DNA of 64,000 bases from Betaproteobacteria bacterium (lineage in GTDB: Bacteria > Pseudomonadota > Gammaproteobacteria > Burkholderiales > Usitatibacteraceae), in contig JADJMI010000015.1 in assembly GCA_016709665.1 (NCBI GenBank), forward strand, positions 1-64,000, in the 5' to 3' direction. Shown one piece after another: positions 50,458 to 58,779 of the stretch. Both the position numbers and the translations under genes were made by a program. Below the pieces are notes generated by a model, which worked only from the letters and a program-made list of their open reading frames with translations, was not told the DNA's origin and searched no databases. Each line of letters opens with the position of its first letter. Position 1 is the stretch's first letter.

Positions 50458-51800
50458 GCGCGCACGCGGCCGGGACGATCGAGGCCCGCATGGCGCTCGC
50501 GATGGAGCACCAGGCGGCCGGCAGGCTCGAGGAAGCGGCGGCGCTCTACGAAGGCATCGTCGCCGAGGACCCGCGGCAGGTGAACGCGCGGCACAACCTG
50601 GGCATGACGAGGCTGCACCGCGGGGAGTTCGCGGGGGCGGTACGCGCGCTCGAGATCGCGTGGGCGCAGGACGGCGCCAACCCCGGCTGGCAGCAGAGCC
50701 TGCCGATGATCGGGCTCACGCTCTTCGACCGGCTGCACTGGGAGGACGCGCAGCCGTGGCTCGCGCGCGCCGCCGTGGCCGGTTGCGGCGAGCCGCGGAT
50801 CTACGCGGCGCTCGAGCGCATCTCGCCGCGCGACTACCTCGAGCCGGAAGTGTTCGACGCGCGCCTCGGCCGGACGCTGCTGCGCTACGCGCCGCGCGAA
50901 TCGCCCACCTATGTCTACGCCATCGACGTGGCGGGCACCTGCAACCTGAAGTGCCCCACGTGCCCGGTCGGCAATTCGCCGATCGGCTCGCGCGCCAAGG
51001 GCTTCATGGAGGTGGATCTCTTCCGGCGCATCGTGGAGAAGATCGTCGCGGACGGCGCGGCCGCCCGCCCCGAGATCTTCCTCTTCAACTGGGGCGAGCC
51101 GCTGCTGCACCCGAAGCTGGGGGAGATTCTCGGCCTCATCCATGCGGCGGGGATGCCGAGCCACCTGTCGACCAACCTCAACGTGGATCGCGGGCTGCGC
51201 GAGATGGCGAAGGCGAACCCCACGAACCTCAAGATCTCCATCTCGGGCTTCACGCCGCAGGCCTACGAACGCACCCACGCCGGCGGCAACCTCGCCCTGG
51301 TGAAGAGCAACCTCTACCGCGTGCGCCACGAACTGGACAAGGCGGGCGCGACGACGCGCGTGTGGGTGGGCCACCACCTGTATCGCAACAACGTCCACCA
51401 GCAGGAGGACGTGGCCGCCGTGTGCCGCGAGCTGGGCTTCGAGCACCATCCCATCGTGGCTTTCTTCCAGCCGCTGGAGCGATTGATCGAGGTGGCCGAG
51501 GGGCGCGGCGCACCGCATCCGATTCTCGACGAGCTGCTCGACCACCCGCGCGACTACGTGCCCCGCCTTCGCGATGGGCGGCGGGAGGGCATGGACTGCG
51601 AGCTGCGCTTCAACCAGACGGCCATCAACTTCGACGGCACGGTGGCCCTGTGCTGCAGCGTCTACGAGGAGGCGAACATGCTCGGCGCGAACTTCCTCGA
51701 GCATTCGCACGAGGACCTGCAGGCGAGGAAGTACGCGCACCCCTTCTGCGAAACGTGCATGAAGGCCGGGGTTCAGTATTCGCCCGCTCGGCTTCCCTGA
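50454..51800 (+). CDS. TPR-radical SAM/SPASM-like protein
   Basis: The product is 448 residues if started at GTG 50454, which overlaps the stop of the GT41 gene (GTGA, translational coupling). An ATG at 50490 with GAGG upstream is a reasonable alternative. The N-terminus has tetratricopeptide-like repeats (about 10-110). CNLKCPTC at residues 163-170 is the CxxxCxxC radical SAM cluster site, in an AdoMet radical barrel (EIFLFNWGEPLLHPKLGEI). The C-terminus has SPASM-like cysteines (DCELRFNQTAINFDGTVALCCSV, then CETC), suggesting an auxiliary iron-sulphur cluster. Such enzymes modify peptides or small molecules. Co-transcription with a GT41 enzyme suggests a joint modification pathway, but the substrate cannot be read from sequence. 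Confidence 0.88.
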   Translation: MSAHAAGTIEARMALAMEHQAAGRLEEAAALYEGIVAEDPRQVNARHNLGMTRLHRGEFAGAVRALEIAWAQDGANPGWQQSLPMIGLTLFDRLHWEDAQPWLARAAVAGCGEPRIYAALERISPRDYLEPEVFDARLGRTLLRYAPRESPTYVYAIDVAGTCNLKCPTCPVGNSPIGSRAKGFMEVDLFRRIVEKIVADGAAARPEIFLFNWGEPLLHPKLGEILGLIHAAGMPSHLSTNLNVDRGLREMAKANPTNLKISISGFTPQAYERTHAGGNLALVKSNLYRVRHELDKAGATTRVWVGHHLYRNNVHQQEDVAAVCRELGFEHHPIVAFFQPLERLIEVAEGRGAPHPILDELLDHPRDYVPRLRDGRREGMDCELRFNQTAINFDGTVALCCSVYEEANMLGANFLEHSHEDLQARKYAHPFCETCMKAGVQYSPARLP

Positions 51801-51801
51801 T

Positions 51802-51846
51802 GGGGACAGGTGAATTTTTCACCTGTCCCCAATTACACCTGTCCCC
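51802..51846. repeat. REP1 palindrome between convergent genes
   Basis: A full REP1 with TTT loop, starting 1 base after the stop of the radical SAM gene and ending 6 bases from the stop of the 51853 gene. Here it could terminate both transcripts. Confidence 0.85.
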
Positions 51847-51852
51847 CGCTTG

Positions 51853-53205
51853 TTACTGCGCGAAGACCTCGACGATCGCGACGCCCGTCCCGCCCGCATT
51901 GCCGCTCACGACCACGGTGTAGGCCCCGGGCGCCAGCGTGAGTCGCAGCGCGGACTCGAGCGCGTTGGAAGGCGCGAACCCGGCCGCCTGGATCGTGCCT
52001 GCGTCCAGCCCTCCGGCCCAATCGTCGTTCGCGCCGACGAGCGAGGCGCCTGCGAAGACCTGGAGCACCGGGTTCGCGAGAGGATTGGCGATACCGAACG
52101 CCGCCAGCGAAGGACCGCGCGCTCGCACGATCACGGTCTGCGGCGAATCGCCCTGGATGATGAAGCCCGCGATCATCACGTTGTCGCCCGTGAGAACCTG
52201 CCCCCGCGTGGAGATGTTGGAAAGGGGCGCGTGGATCTGGTCCAGCTCGAACACCTCGACGATGCCCACCCCGGTCGAATTCGCCAGTCCCGAAACGATG
52301 GCGGTGTAGGCGCCCGGGGTCAGGGTGGCGAGGATGGCCGATTCGCTCGCGTTGGAAGGCGCGAAGCCGGAAGCGGTGATCGCCGCGGCATTGGCGGCGG
52401 TTCCCCAGTCGTCGTTCGATGCGATGACCGACGCGCCCGAGAGCAGCTGCAGCACCGGGTTCGGCAGCGGCCCGGCGATGCCCGCGGCGAGCAGTGAAGG
52501 CCCCCTCGCGCGCACCACCACCTGCTTGGGCTGCAGCCCCCCGACGATGAAGCCGCCGATCATCACGTTGTCGCCCGTGAGAACCTGCATGCGGGTCGAG
52601 ATGTTCGCGAGCCGCGCCGGGTTCGGCGGATAGAGGAAGACGTTGGTGCCGAGCGTCGTATTGGACCGCGAGAGCGTGCCGGTCGGCAGCACCGTCACGA
52701 ACGCCGGCAGGGACGGGTTCGCCGAGAGGATGTTGATCGGCGAGCCCAGCCCGGACAGCGTGAGCGCGCCGGCGATGTTCACCGAGGCGCCGGTGGGAAC
52801 GACGAAGCTGCGCCCCGAGGCGCTCGTGAAGGACAGGTTGTTGAACGTGGTAACGCCCGAAAGCGTCGCCGACGCGGCAGAACACCCGTCGCCGAAATTC
52901 ACGGTTCCCGTGCCGGCCGTGAAGGTGCCGGCGTTGGTCCAGTTGCCGCCGACGTTGAACACCGCGGAGTTGCCCTGGAGCACCCCGCCGGCCGCGATTG
53001 CGACATCGCCCGCGATGCCGTGCACGGCCGAACCGAGGGACACGGTGCCCTGGACGGTGACGGTGGCGCACTGGAACGTGGCGGCGCCGCCGTTGAGATT
53101 CACGCTCGCGCCGGGAGGTACGAGCATCTGTGTGGCGTTCGCGCCGGATGCCGCGAGCGCGAATGCGAGGGCGAGTGCCCTTGGGTAACGCGGATGGGCC
53201 GTCAT
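51853..53205 (-). CDS. Secreted beta-helix-like protein with C-terminal cassette
   Basis: The start is ATG at 53203-53205, with GAGG upstream; the product is 450 residues and intact. The signal peptide is MTAHPRYPRALALAFALAAS. Residues about 28-195 are repeats rich in VxGxVxxG and GGNWTNAGTFTAGTGTVNF, as in right-handed beta-helix/autotransporter-passenger-like proteins. The cassette (nt 51856-52617, about 255 residues) follows directly, with no InlB-like spacer, and ends GVAIVEVFAQ. It is the shortest cassette protein in the window. It lies 30 bp after the 53236 gene and is probably co-transcribed with it. Confidence 0.88.
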   Translation of the reverse strand: MTAHPRYPRALALAFALAASGANATQMLVPPGASVNLNGGAATFQCATVTVQGTVSLGSAVHGIAGDVAIAAGGVLQGNSAVFNVGGNWTNAGTFTAGTGTVNFGDGCSAASATLSGVTTFNNLSFTSASGRSFVVPTGASVNIAGALTLSGLGSPINILSANPSLPAFVTVLPTGTLSRSNTTLGTNVFLYPPNPARLANISTRMQVLTGDNVMIGGFIVGGLQPKQVVVRARGPSLLAAGIAGPLPNPVLQLLSGASVIASNDDWGTAANAAAITASGFAPSNASESAILATLTPGAYTAIVSGLANSTGVGIVEVFELDQIHAPLSNISTRGQVLTGDNVMIAGFIIQGDSPQTVIVRARGPSLAAFGIANPLANPVLQVFAGASLVGANDDWAGGLDAGTIQAAGFAPSNALESALRLTLAPGAYTVVVSGNAGGTGVAIVEVFAQ

Positions 53206-53235
53206 GGGCGCCTCGTCGTCGTGCCGAGCGTGCGG

Positions 53236-54378
53236 TCAGCGACGATCGGAGACGGAAGACGCTGCCTCACCCGGTTCGACGGCCGGGTCGTGCACGGCGG
53301 ACTTGGCGGTGGTCTGGCCCCACGCCTTGGCGTCGAGGTAGCGGCCCCGCATGGCTTCGGGCTTTTCCTTCACGGCGGCGAAGGGATCCATCTTCATCCG
53401 CACGTCGCTGCGCACGCCCTTCACTTCCCAGCTCACCTTGACGTTGGGCAGGGACGTGGCGATCTCGAAGGAATTGCCGGCAATCTCGCGGGCGACGATG
53501 GCCTGCGCGAAGACGCCCACCGCCGTGAGCTGGTACCGGTAGTCGCGGTTGATCGTCTCGAAATACTCGGGCAGCAGGACGGTCGCGCGGCCCTGCGCAT
53601 CCGTGGTCACGTTGCCGCTGTAAGCGTTGAGCACCTCGTTGCTCTCGATGGCCGCGTGGGAAAGCGTGCGGTTCTCCGGATCCATGGGATGGTCGATGGT
53701 GAAGGCCTTGACGCCGCCCGCGGTGAAGTTGCCGGCGACCACCACCGCGCCCGTGGTGTTCGTGATTCGCATGCGTTCGCCGCCGCCGCCGAGTTCGAAG
53801 AACTGCAGGTCGTCATTGGCCGGGTTGTTGCGGATGTTCCACTGGTTGGTGCCGGCCCTGGCGAAGCGCAGGGCCGCGTCGCCGGAGGCGGCGTCGATGT
53901 CCACGACCGAGAAGCTTCCGGAAGACCGGCTGCGGATGCCCGTCGACCCCCCGTGAAGGACGTCGAGCTTGTAGACCGGGCTGGTCGTCTCCCCGATGCC
54001 GACGTTTCCGGTCCCCTTCTGGATCACCATGCGCGCGCCGCCGGGCGCCTCGAACCACTCGAGGTAGTCGTCGGTGGGGCGGTTGCGGACGTTCCAGTTG
54101 GCCACGCCGTTCTTGAAATAGCGCAACCCGGAATTGCCGTCGATGGCATCGAGATCGAGCACGGCGAACCCGTTGGCGGACTTCAGGGTGAGGCCCGAGT
54201 TGCTGTCGATGAACAGCTGGCTCGTCCCGGTCTCGCCGATGCGAAAGCGCGTATCCGCGCTGGCCGGCTTGGTGACGGTGAAGCCGCCTGCGGCCGGGGG
54301 CGTGAACGTGATGTCGGCGGCGAGGGCCGATGTGGAAGCAAGGACGGCGAGGGCAAGTACCGGGCAGGCGTAGTTCAT
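53236..54378 (-). CDS. Secreted tail-fibre-like protein without cassette
   Basis: The start is ATG at 54376-54378, with GGGGAGA upstream; the product is 380 residues and intact. The signal peptide is MNYACPVLALAVLASTSALA. The N-terminal PPAAGGFTVTKPASADTRF resembles the gene at 1-1411. The middle repeats SGLRYFKNGVANWNVRNRP and DAALRFARAGTNQWNIRNNP, units found in tail-fibre-like proteins. The C-terminal part (FTIDHPMDPENRTLSHAAIE...LPEYFETINRDYRYQLT) is a conserved bacterial family of unknown function, often near intramolecular-chaperone-type tail proteins. It ends in a charged tail with none of the cassette. It is apparently the first gene of a two-gene unit with the beta-helix gene. Confidence 0.85.
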   Translation of the reverse strand: MNYACPVLALAVLASTSALAADITFTPPAAGGFTVTKPASADTRFRIGETGTSQLFIDSNSGLTLKSANGFAVLDLDAIDGNSGLRYFKNGVANWNVRNRPTDDYLEWFEAPGGARMVIQKGTGNVGIGETTSPVYKLDVLHGGSTGIRSRSSGSFSVVDIDAASGDAALRFARAGTNQWNIRNNPANDDLQFFELGGGGERMRITNTTGAVVVAGNFTAGGVKAFTIDHPMDPENRTLSHAAIESNEVLNAYSGNVTTDAQGRATVLLPEYFETINRDYRYQLTAVGVFAQAIVAREIAGNSFEIATSLPNVKVSWEVKGVRSDVRMKMDPFAAVKEKPEAMRGRYLDAKAWGQTTAKSAVHDPAVEPGEAASSVSDRR

Positions 54379-54505
54379 GTGAATCTCCCCGTGACGGTGG
54401 ATGAGAACGCGAATCGATCTGCGGGCTGGACACGCAGGTCATGGGGAATCTATACGCCGATTCCAGCGTTTCAACCATCGAATCGCGGAGGGCGCCCGAT
54501 GAAGA

Positions 54506-54526
54506 TGAAGGGGACGTACACCTTCA
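54506..54526. repeat. Solitary half-site of REP2
   Basis: TGAAGGGGACGTACACCTTCA matches one arm of REP2 with one base changed; the second arm is missing. A REP1 follows 15 bases later, so one element may have interrupted or replaced the other. The rest of the 214-bp gap shows nothing recognisable. Confidence 0.65.
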
Positions 54527-54541
54527 CAAGCGACGCAAAAT

Positions 54542-54586
54542 GGGGACAGGTGTATTTTTCACCTGTCCCCGTTTACACCTGTCCCC
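54542..54586. repeat. REP1 palindrome downstream of the 54593 gene
   Basis: A full REP1 with a TATTTTTC centre, 6 bases after the stop codon at 54593. Confidence 0.85.
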
Positions 54587-54592
54587 AGCTTG

Positions 54593-57500
54593 TTACTGGG
54601 CGAAGGCCTCGATGATGCCCACGCCGGTGCCGCCGTTCTTGCCGGAGACGATCGCGGTGTAGGCGCCCGGCGGAAGCGTGATGCGGATCACCGCTTCGCG
54701 CGTGTCCGCGGGGGCGAAGCCCGAAGCCTGGATCGCGGCCACGTCGCCCGGCACCGTCTGGAATTGCCAGTCGTCGTTGGTCGCGATCGGCGTCGCGCCG
54801 TTGAAGAGTTGCAGCACCGGGTCCATGAGCGCATTGGTTATGCCGAAGGGCACGAGGCTCGGGCCGCGTGCGCGAACCACCACCGTCTGCGGCGTATCGC
54901 CCTGGATGACGAAGCCGCCGATCATGACGTCGTTGCCCGTGAGCACCTGTCCCCGGGTGGAGATGTTGGCGAGCGGCACCTCGGGGCGGTCCACCTCGAA
55001 CACCTCGATGATCCCGACACCGGTCACCCCGCCTACTCCCGAAACCACCGCCGTATAGGCACCCGGACCGAGGGTGGTGAGGATGGCCGATTCCAGCGGG
55101 CTCGAAGGCGCGAAGCCCGAGGTGGTGATGGCGGCGGCATTGGCGGCGGTGCCCCAGTCGTCGCTCGTGGCGAGCACCGTCTGCCCGCTGAAGAGCTGCA
55201 TCGTCGGGTTGGGCAGCGCGTTGGCGATGCCGAAGGGAATCAGGCTCGGGCCGCGGGCGCGCACCACCACCGTCTTGGGCGCGCTGCCGCCGATGATGAA
55301 CCCGCCGATCAGCACGTCGTTGCCCGTGAGCACCTGCATCCGGGTCGAGATGTTCGCCATGCGCGGGATGGCCGTGTTGAGCTTGAACTGCGCGCCCACG
55401 CCCTTGGCCGCATCCATGGTCACGTTGCAGGCGCCCGTTCCCGTGCACGCCCCGCTCCAGCCGGCGAAGAACGAATCCGCCGTGGGCGCTGCCGCGAGGG
55501 CCACGGAGACGCCCGAATTGAAGTTGGCCGAACACGTCGCGCCGCAGGCGATCCCCGCCGGCGTCGAAGTGACGGTACCGGTACCCGCACCGGACTTCGT
55601 CACCGTGAGGGCGAATTGCTGCAGGTCGAAGGTGGCCGTGATCGTCTTCGCCGCGTCGATCGTCACGTTGCACGCACCCGTACCGCTGCACCCGCCACCG
55701 CTCCAACCGGCGAACACGGAGCCCGAGGAGGCCGTCCCCGTGAGGACCACCACCGTGCCGCCATTGAAGTTGGTCGAGCACGTCGCGCCGCAATCGATGC
55801 CCGCCGGGCTGGACGTCACCGAACCGGAGCCCGACCCCGACTTCGTGACCGAGAGCGTGAAGGGCACCGCCGCGAAACTGGCCGTCACGCTTTTCGCCGC
55901 GTCCGCGGTCACGTTGCAGGGCAGGAGCGCGCTGCACGCGCCGCTCCAGCCCACGAAGATCGAGCCCGGCGAAGGCGTGGCGGTGAGGGTCACCACGGTG
56001 CCGAAGTCGAATCCCGCCGCGCAGGTCGAGCCGCAGTCGATGCCCGCCGGGCTGGAGGTGACCGTGCCGCCGCCATCGCCCGCCTTCCCCACCGTGATGG
56101 AGAAGGCCTGCAGCGCGAAGGCCGCGGTCACGTTCTTCGCTGCGTCCACCGTCACCACGCACGCGCCCGTTCCCGTGCACCCCTCCCCGCTCCATCCGGC
56201 GAAGACCGACCCGGCGACGGGGGAGGCCGTGAGCGTCACCACGGTGCCGCCGGGGTAGGCCTGCGTGCAGGCGCCGGCGCAATCGCCGGTGGTGAAATTG
56301 CTCGCCGCGTTCACGCTGCCCGAGCCCGCGCCCGAACGCCCCACGGCCAGCTCGTACCCGAAGCGCGCGGTGAGCGTGACGAAGCGATCGATGTTCGAGT
56401 CTCCGATCACGCGCGAGGTGCAGACCCCCGTTCCCGCATCGCACGCGCAGTTCATCTGCGGCGTGCAGTTCGCGAGCGTGAGCGACGCCACCACCGCGCC
56501 GGAGCCGGGCGTCGCCGTGAAGGTGAGCGTGCGCACCGGGTTGAGCAGTAAGCCCGCCTGGTACCGGGGGGTCGGGAAATACCGGAGGATGGGGCTCACC
56601 CCGATGTCGGCCGGCGGCAGGTCGAGGGCCCCCGGGCCGTTCGCCGTGACGGTGACGATCGTCGGATAGCTGAAGGCGTGGCCGATCGACGCCGGCGGCG
56701 TGAACGGGCAGGAGGTAGCCGATCCGGCCAACGCGGCGCAGGCGCCCAGCCATTCGTACGGCCGGACCCGGGTCGCGTCGTAGACGAGGGACGCGAACCT
56801 CGGCACCGGGAACACCTGCACCGACGAGTTCGGGCCGCCGAACGTGCACACGAGCGGGTTGCTGTGGACCTGGCCGAAAGACGTGAGACTGGACGTGCCC
56901 GTGCAGCCGAGCGTGACCGGGAACGGCGAGGAAGAAATCGCTGCGATGCGCCGCGCTCCGGCGACGAGTGTCGTTTGGGTATACACGACGACCGGCGAGA
57001 AGGGGACGAACTGCGTGTGGCGAACGCACACCGACTGCCCGTTCGCGACGAGCCCGGGCGAGTCCGTGAAAGTCCCGGTGCAACCGACGGAGTACACCGG
57101 GTTCGAGCCCGGCTCGAGGGGATCCTCCTCGATGGAGATCGGGACCGGATGGTCGATGCCCGTGATCGTGATGGGCGCGAAGTCGACGGGATTCGTCGTC
57201 ACGCCGCCGATCGGAGCGATCGTAACAGCGTCGGGCACGCCCACCGGGATCGCGTGGAGCTCCGTGCCGAGCGATGCGCTCGTGGCCTGCAGGTAGAGAA
57301 GCCCCCCGGCGAGGACGGCGAGACCGGGCGTATCCGAACCGGCGCCGGCCACCGTCTGCGCGAGGAGGGTCGTGCCGGCCTCGGTGCCGTCGGTGCGCCA
57401 GATCTCGCGGCCGTTCGTGCCATCGTCCGCGGTGAAGTAGGCGACGCCGTTCGCGGGGATGAAGCCCGCGGGAAAAGATCCGGCCGACGGGTGGATATCC

Positions 57501-58626
57501 TTCAGGCGCACCGTTCCGGCCGTGGTGCCGTCGCTCACCCAGGGTTCGCGCCCCGTAGTGGCGTCGCTCGCGACGAGGAACAGCTTGTCGCCGGACACCG
57601 TGAGCGAGCTGGGCGTGCTGCCCGTCGCACCCGGCGTGATGTCCTTCACCAACACCGTGCCCGCGGCGGTGCCGTCGCTCTTCCACAGCTCGGAGCCGCT
57701 CGCGGCCGTGGTCGCCACGAACAGGAGCTGCCCCCCGTAGGCGACCGCCTCGCCGAACGCCGTGCTGCCCGCGCCGGCCGTGAGGTCGCTCACCAGGACG
57801 GTGCCCGCGATCGTGCCGTCGCTCTTCCACAGCTCGATGCCGGTCGTGCCGTCGTTCGCGCTGAAGTAAAGCGTGTTCCACACCGCGACCAGCCCCGCGG
57901 GGCTCGAGCCCAGGCTTCCGGACCGGATGTCCTCACGATCTGCGTGCCGCCCGGCGTGCCGTCGCTCTTCCAGAGCTCGGCGCCGTTGGCCGCTTCGGTC
58001 GCGACGAAGTAGAGCGTGCCGTTGATGACGGCGAGGCTGCGAGGGTTGGCGTCGCCCGTGCCCGCCGAGATTTCCGCCACGAGGACGGTGCCCGCTTCCG
58101 TGCCGTCGCTCTTCCAGAGCTCGCGGGCGGAGGCCGCGGTCTCGGCGTTGAAGTAGATGGTGTTCCCGATCGCGGTGATCGAAGTGGGGTTGGAAGAGCC
58201 GCTGCCGACGTTGATGTCGCGTACCCGGACCGTGCCGGCCTCGGTACCGTCGCTCTTCCACAGTTCGACGCCGGTTTCGTCGTCGGCGTCGGCGCGGAAG
58301 TAGAGCGTCGTGCCGGCGGCGACGAGGTTGGACGGGTTCGACGAAACGGAGCCGAAGGCGATGTTCTTCACCATCACCGTGCCGGCGAGCGTGCCGTCGC
58401 TCTTCCACAGCTCGCGGCCGTTCACGCCATCGTCGGCCGAGAAGTAGACGGTGCTGCCGATGACCGCGTAGGTCTGGGGGGCGCCGCTGGCGGTGCCGGA
58501 GGCGATGTTCCTCACCAGGGCCAGGGGGCCGACGGCGGCGGCGGCCGGGGTTGCCGGCACGACAGCCAGGACGGCGAAGGCGAAGGCGATCCGGCAGGCG
58601 GCGCGTGCGAAGTTCGTTCGGGGCAT
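54593..58626 (-). CDS. Secreted ELWxxDGT-repeat protein with VCVRHT module, InlB-like repeats and cassette; one frameshift
   Basis: The start is ATG at 58624-58626, with GAGAG upstream. The signal peptide ends near TPAAAA. Residues about 35-460 hold about ten ELWKSDGTxAGTVLVKDI units, the ELWxxDGT repeat family, probably a beta-propeller. The frame breaks at 57931-57936 (QIV to DIRSG); one missing base would restore IVKDIRSG. A VCVRHT module (about residue 532), an unassigned stretch, five InlB-like repeats (about 775-1080) and the cassette (nt 54596-55369, terminus IIEAFAQ) follow. The restored length is about 1344 residues. The last InlB-like repeat and the cassette are close to those of the 24109, 29666 and 35135 genes. 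The likely role is structural or adhesive. Confidence 0.86.
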
Positions 58627-58705
58627 GGCAGCTCTCGAGGACAGGGTTGCGGGCCCCGCCGGCTTCCGCGGAGTCCCTGTCCTCGATAACGCATTTCCGG
58701 GCCGG
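58627..58705 (-). promoter_or_regulatory. Hairpin leader of the 54593 gene
   Basis: On the minus strand, GAGGACAGGG and CCCTGTCCTC form a perfect 10-bp stem enclosing a GC-rich interior. The GAGAG Shine-Dalgarno sequence starts right at the foot of the stem. The block TGCGTT-x-TC before the stem, the stem, and AGAGC-x-GCC-ATG after it all recur upstream of the gene at 58780, with changed stem bases that still pair. The stem could control ribosome access. Confidence 0.5.
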
Positions 58706-58723
58706 TTACTGCCACGGGAAGCC

Positions 58724-58774
58724 CTGAAGGTGACGGACACCTTCACGGGGGATGAAGGTGTCCGTCACCTTCAG
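58724..58774. repeat. REP2 palindrome with 22-bp stem
   Basis: Perfect inverted arms beginning CTGAAGGTGACGGACACC around a 7-nt loop, ending 5 bases from the stop codon at 58780. Same family as 14390-14440. Confidence 0.85.
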
Positions 58775-58779
58775 GGGTC

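Noticed and set aside
48667..51740. Minus-strand frames opposite the GT41 and radical SAM genes
   Set aside because: The plus-strand products carry full family signatures; the antisense products have low-complexity Arg/Ala composition.
8620..54586. Repeated GGGGACAGGTG elements as a CRISPR array
   Set aside because: Copies are kilobases apart, palindromic and next to stop codons, with no regular spacers.
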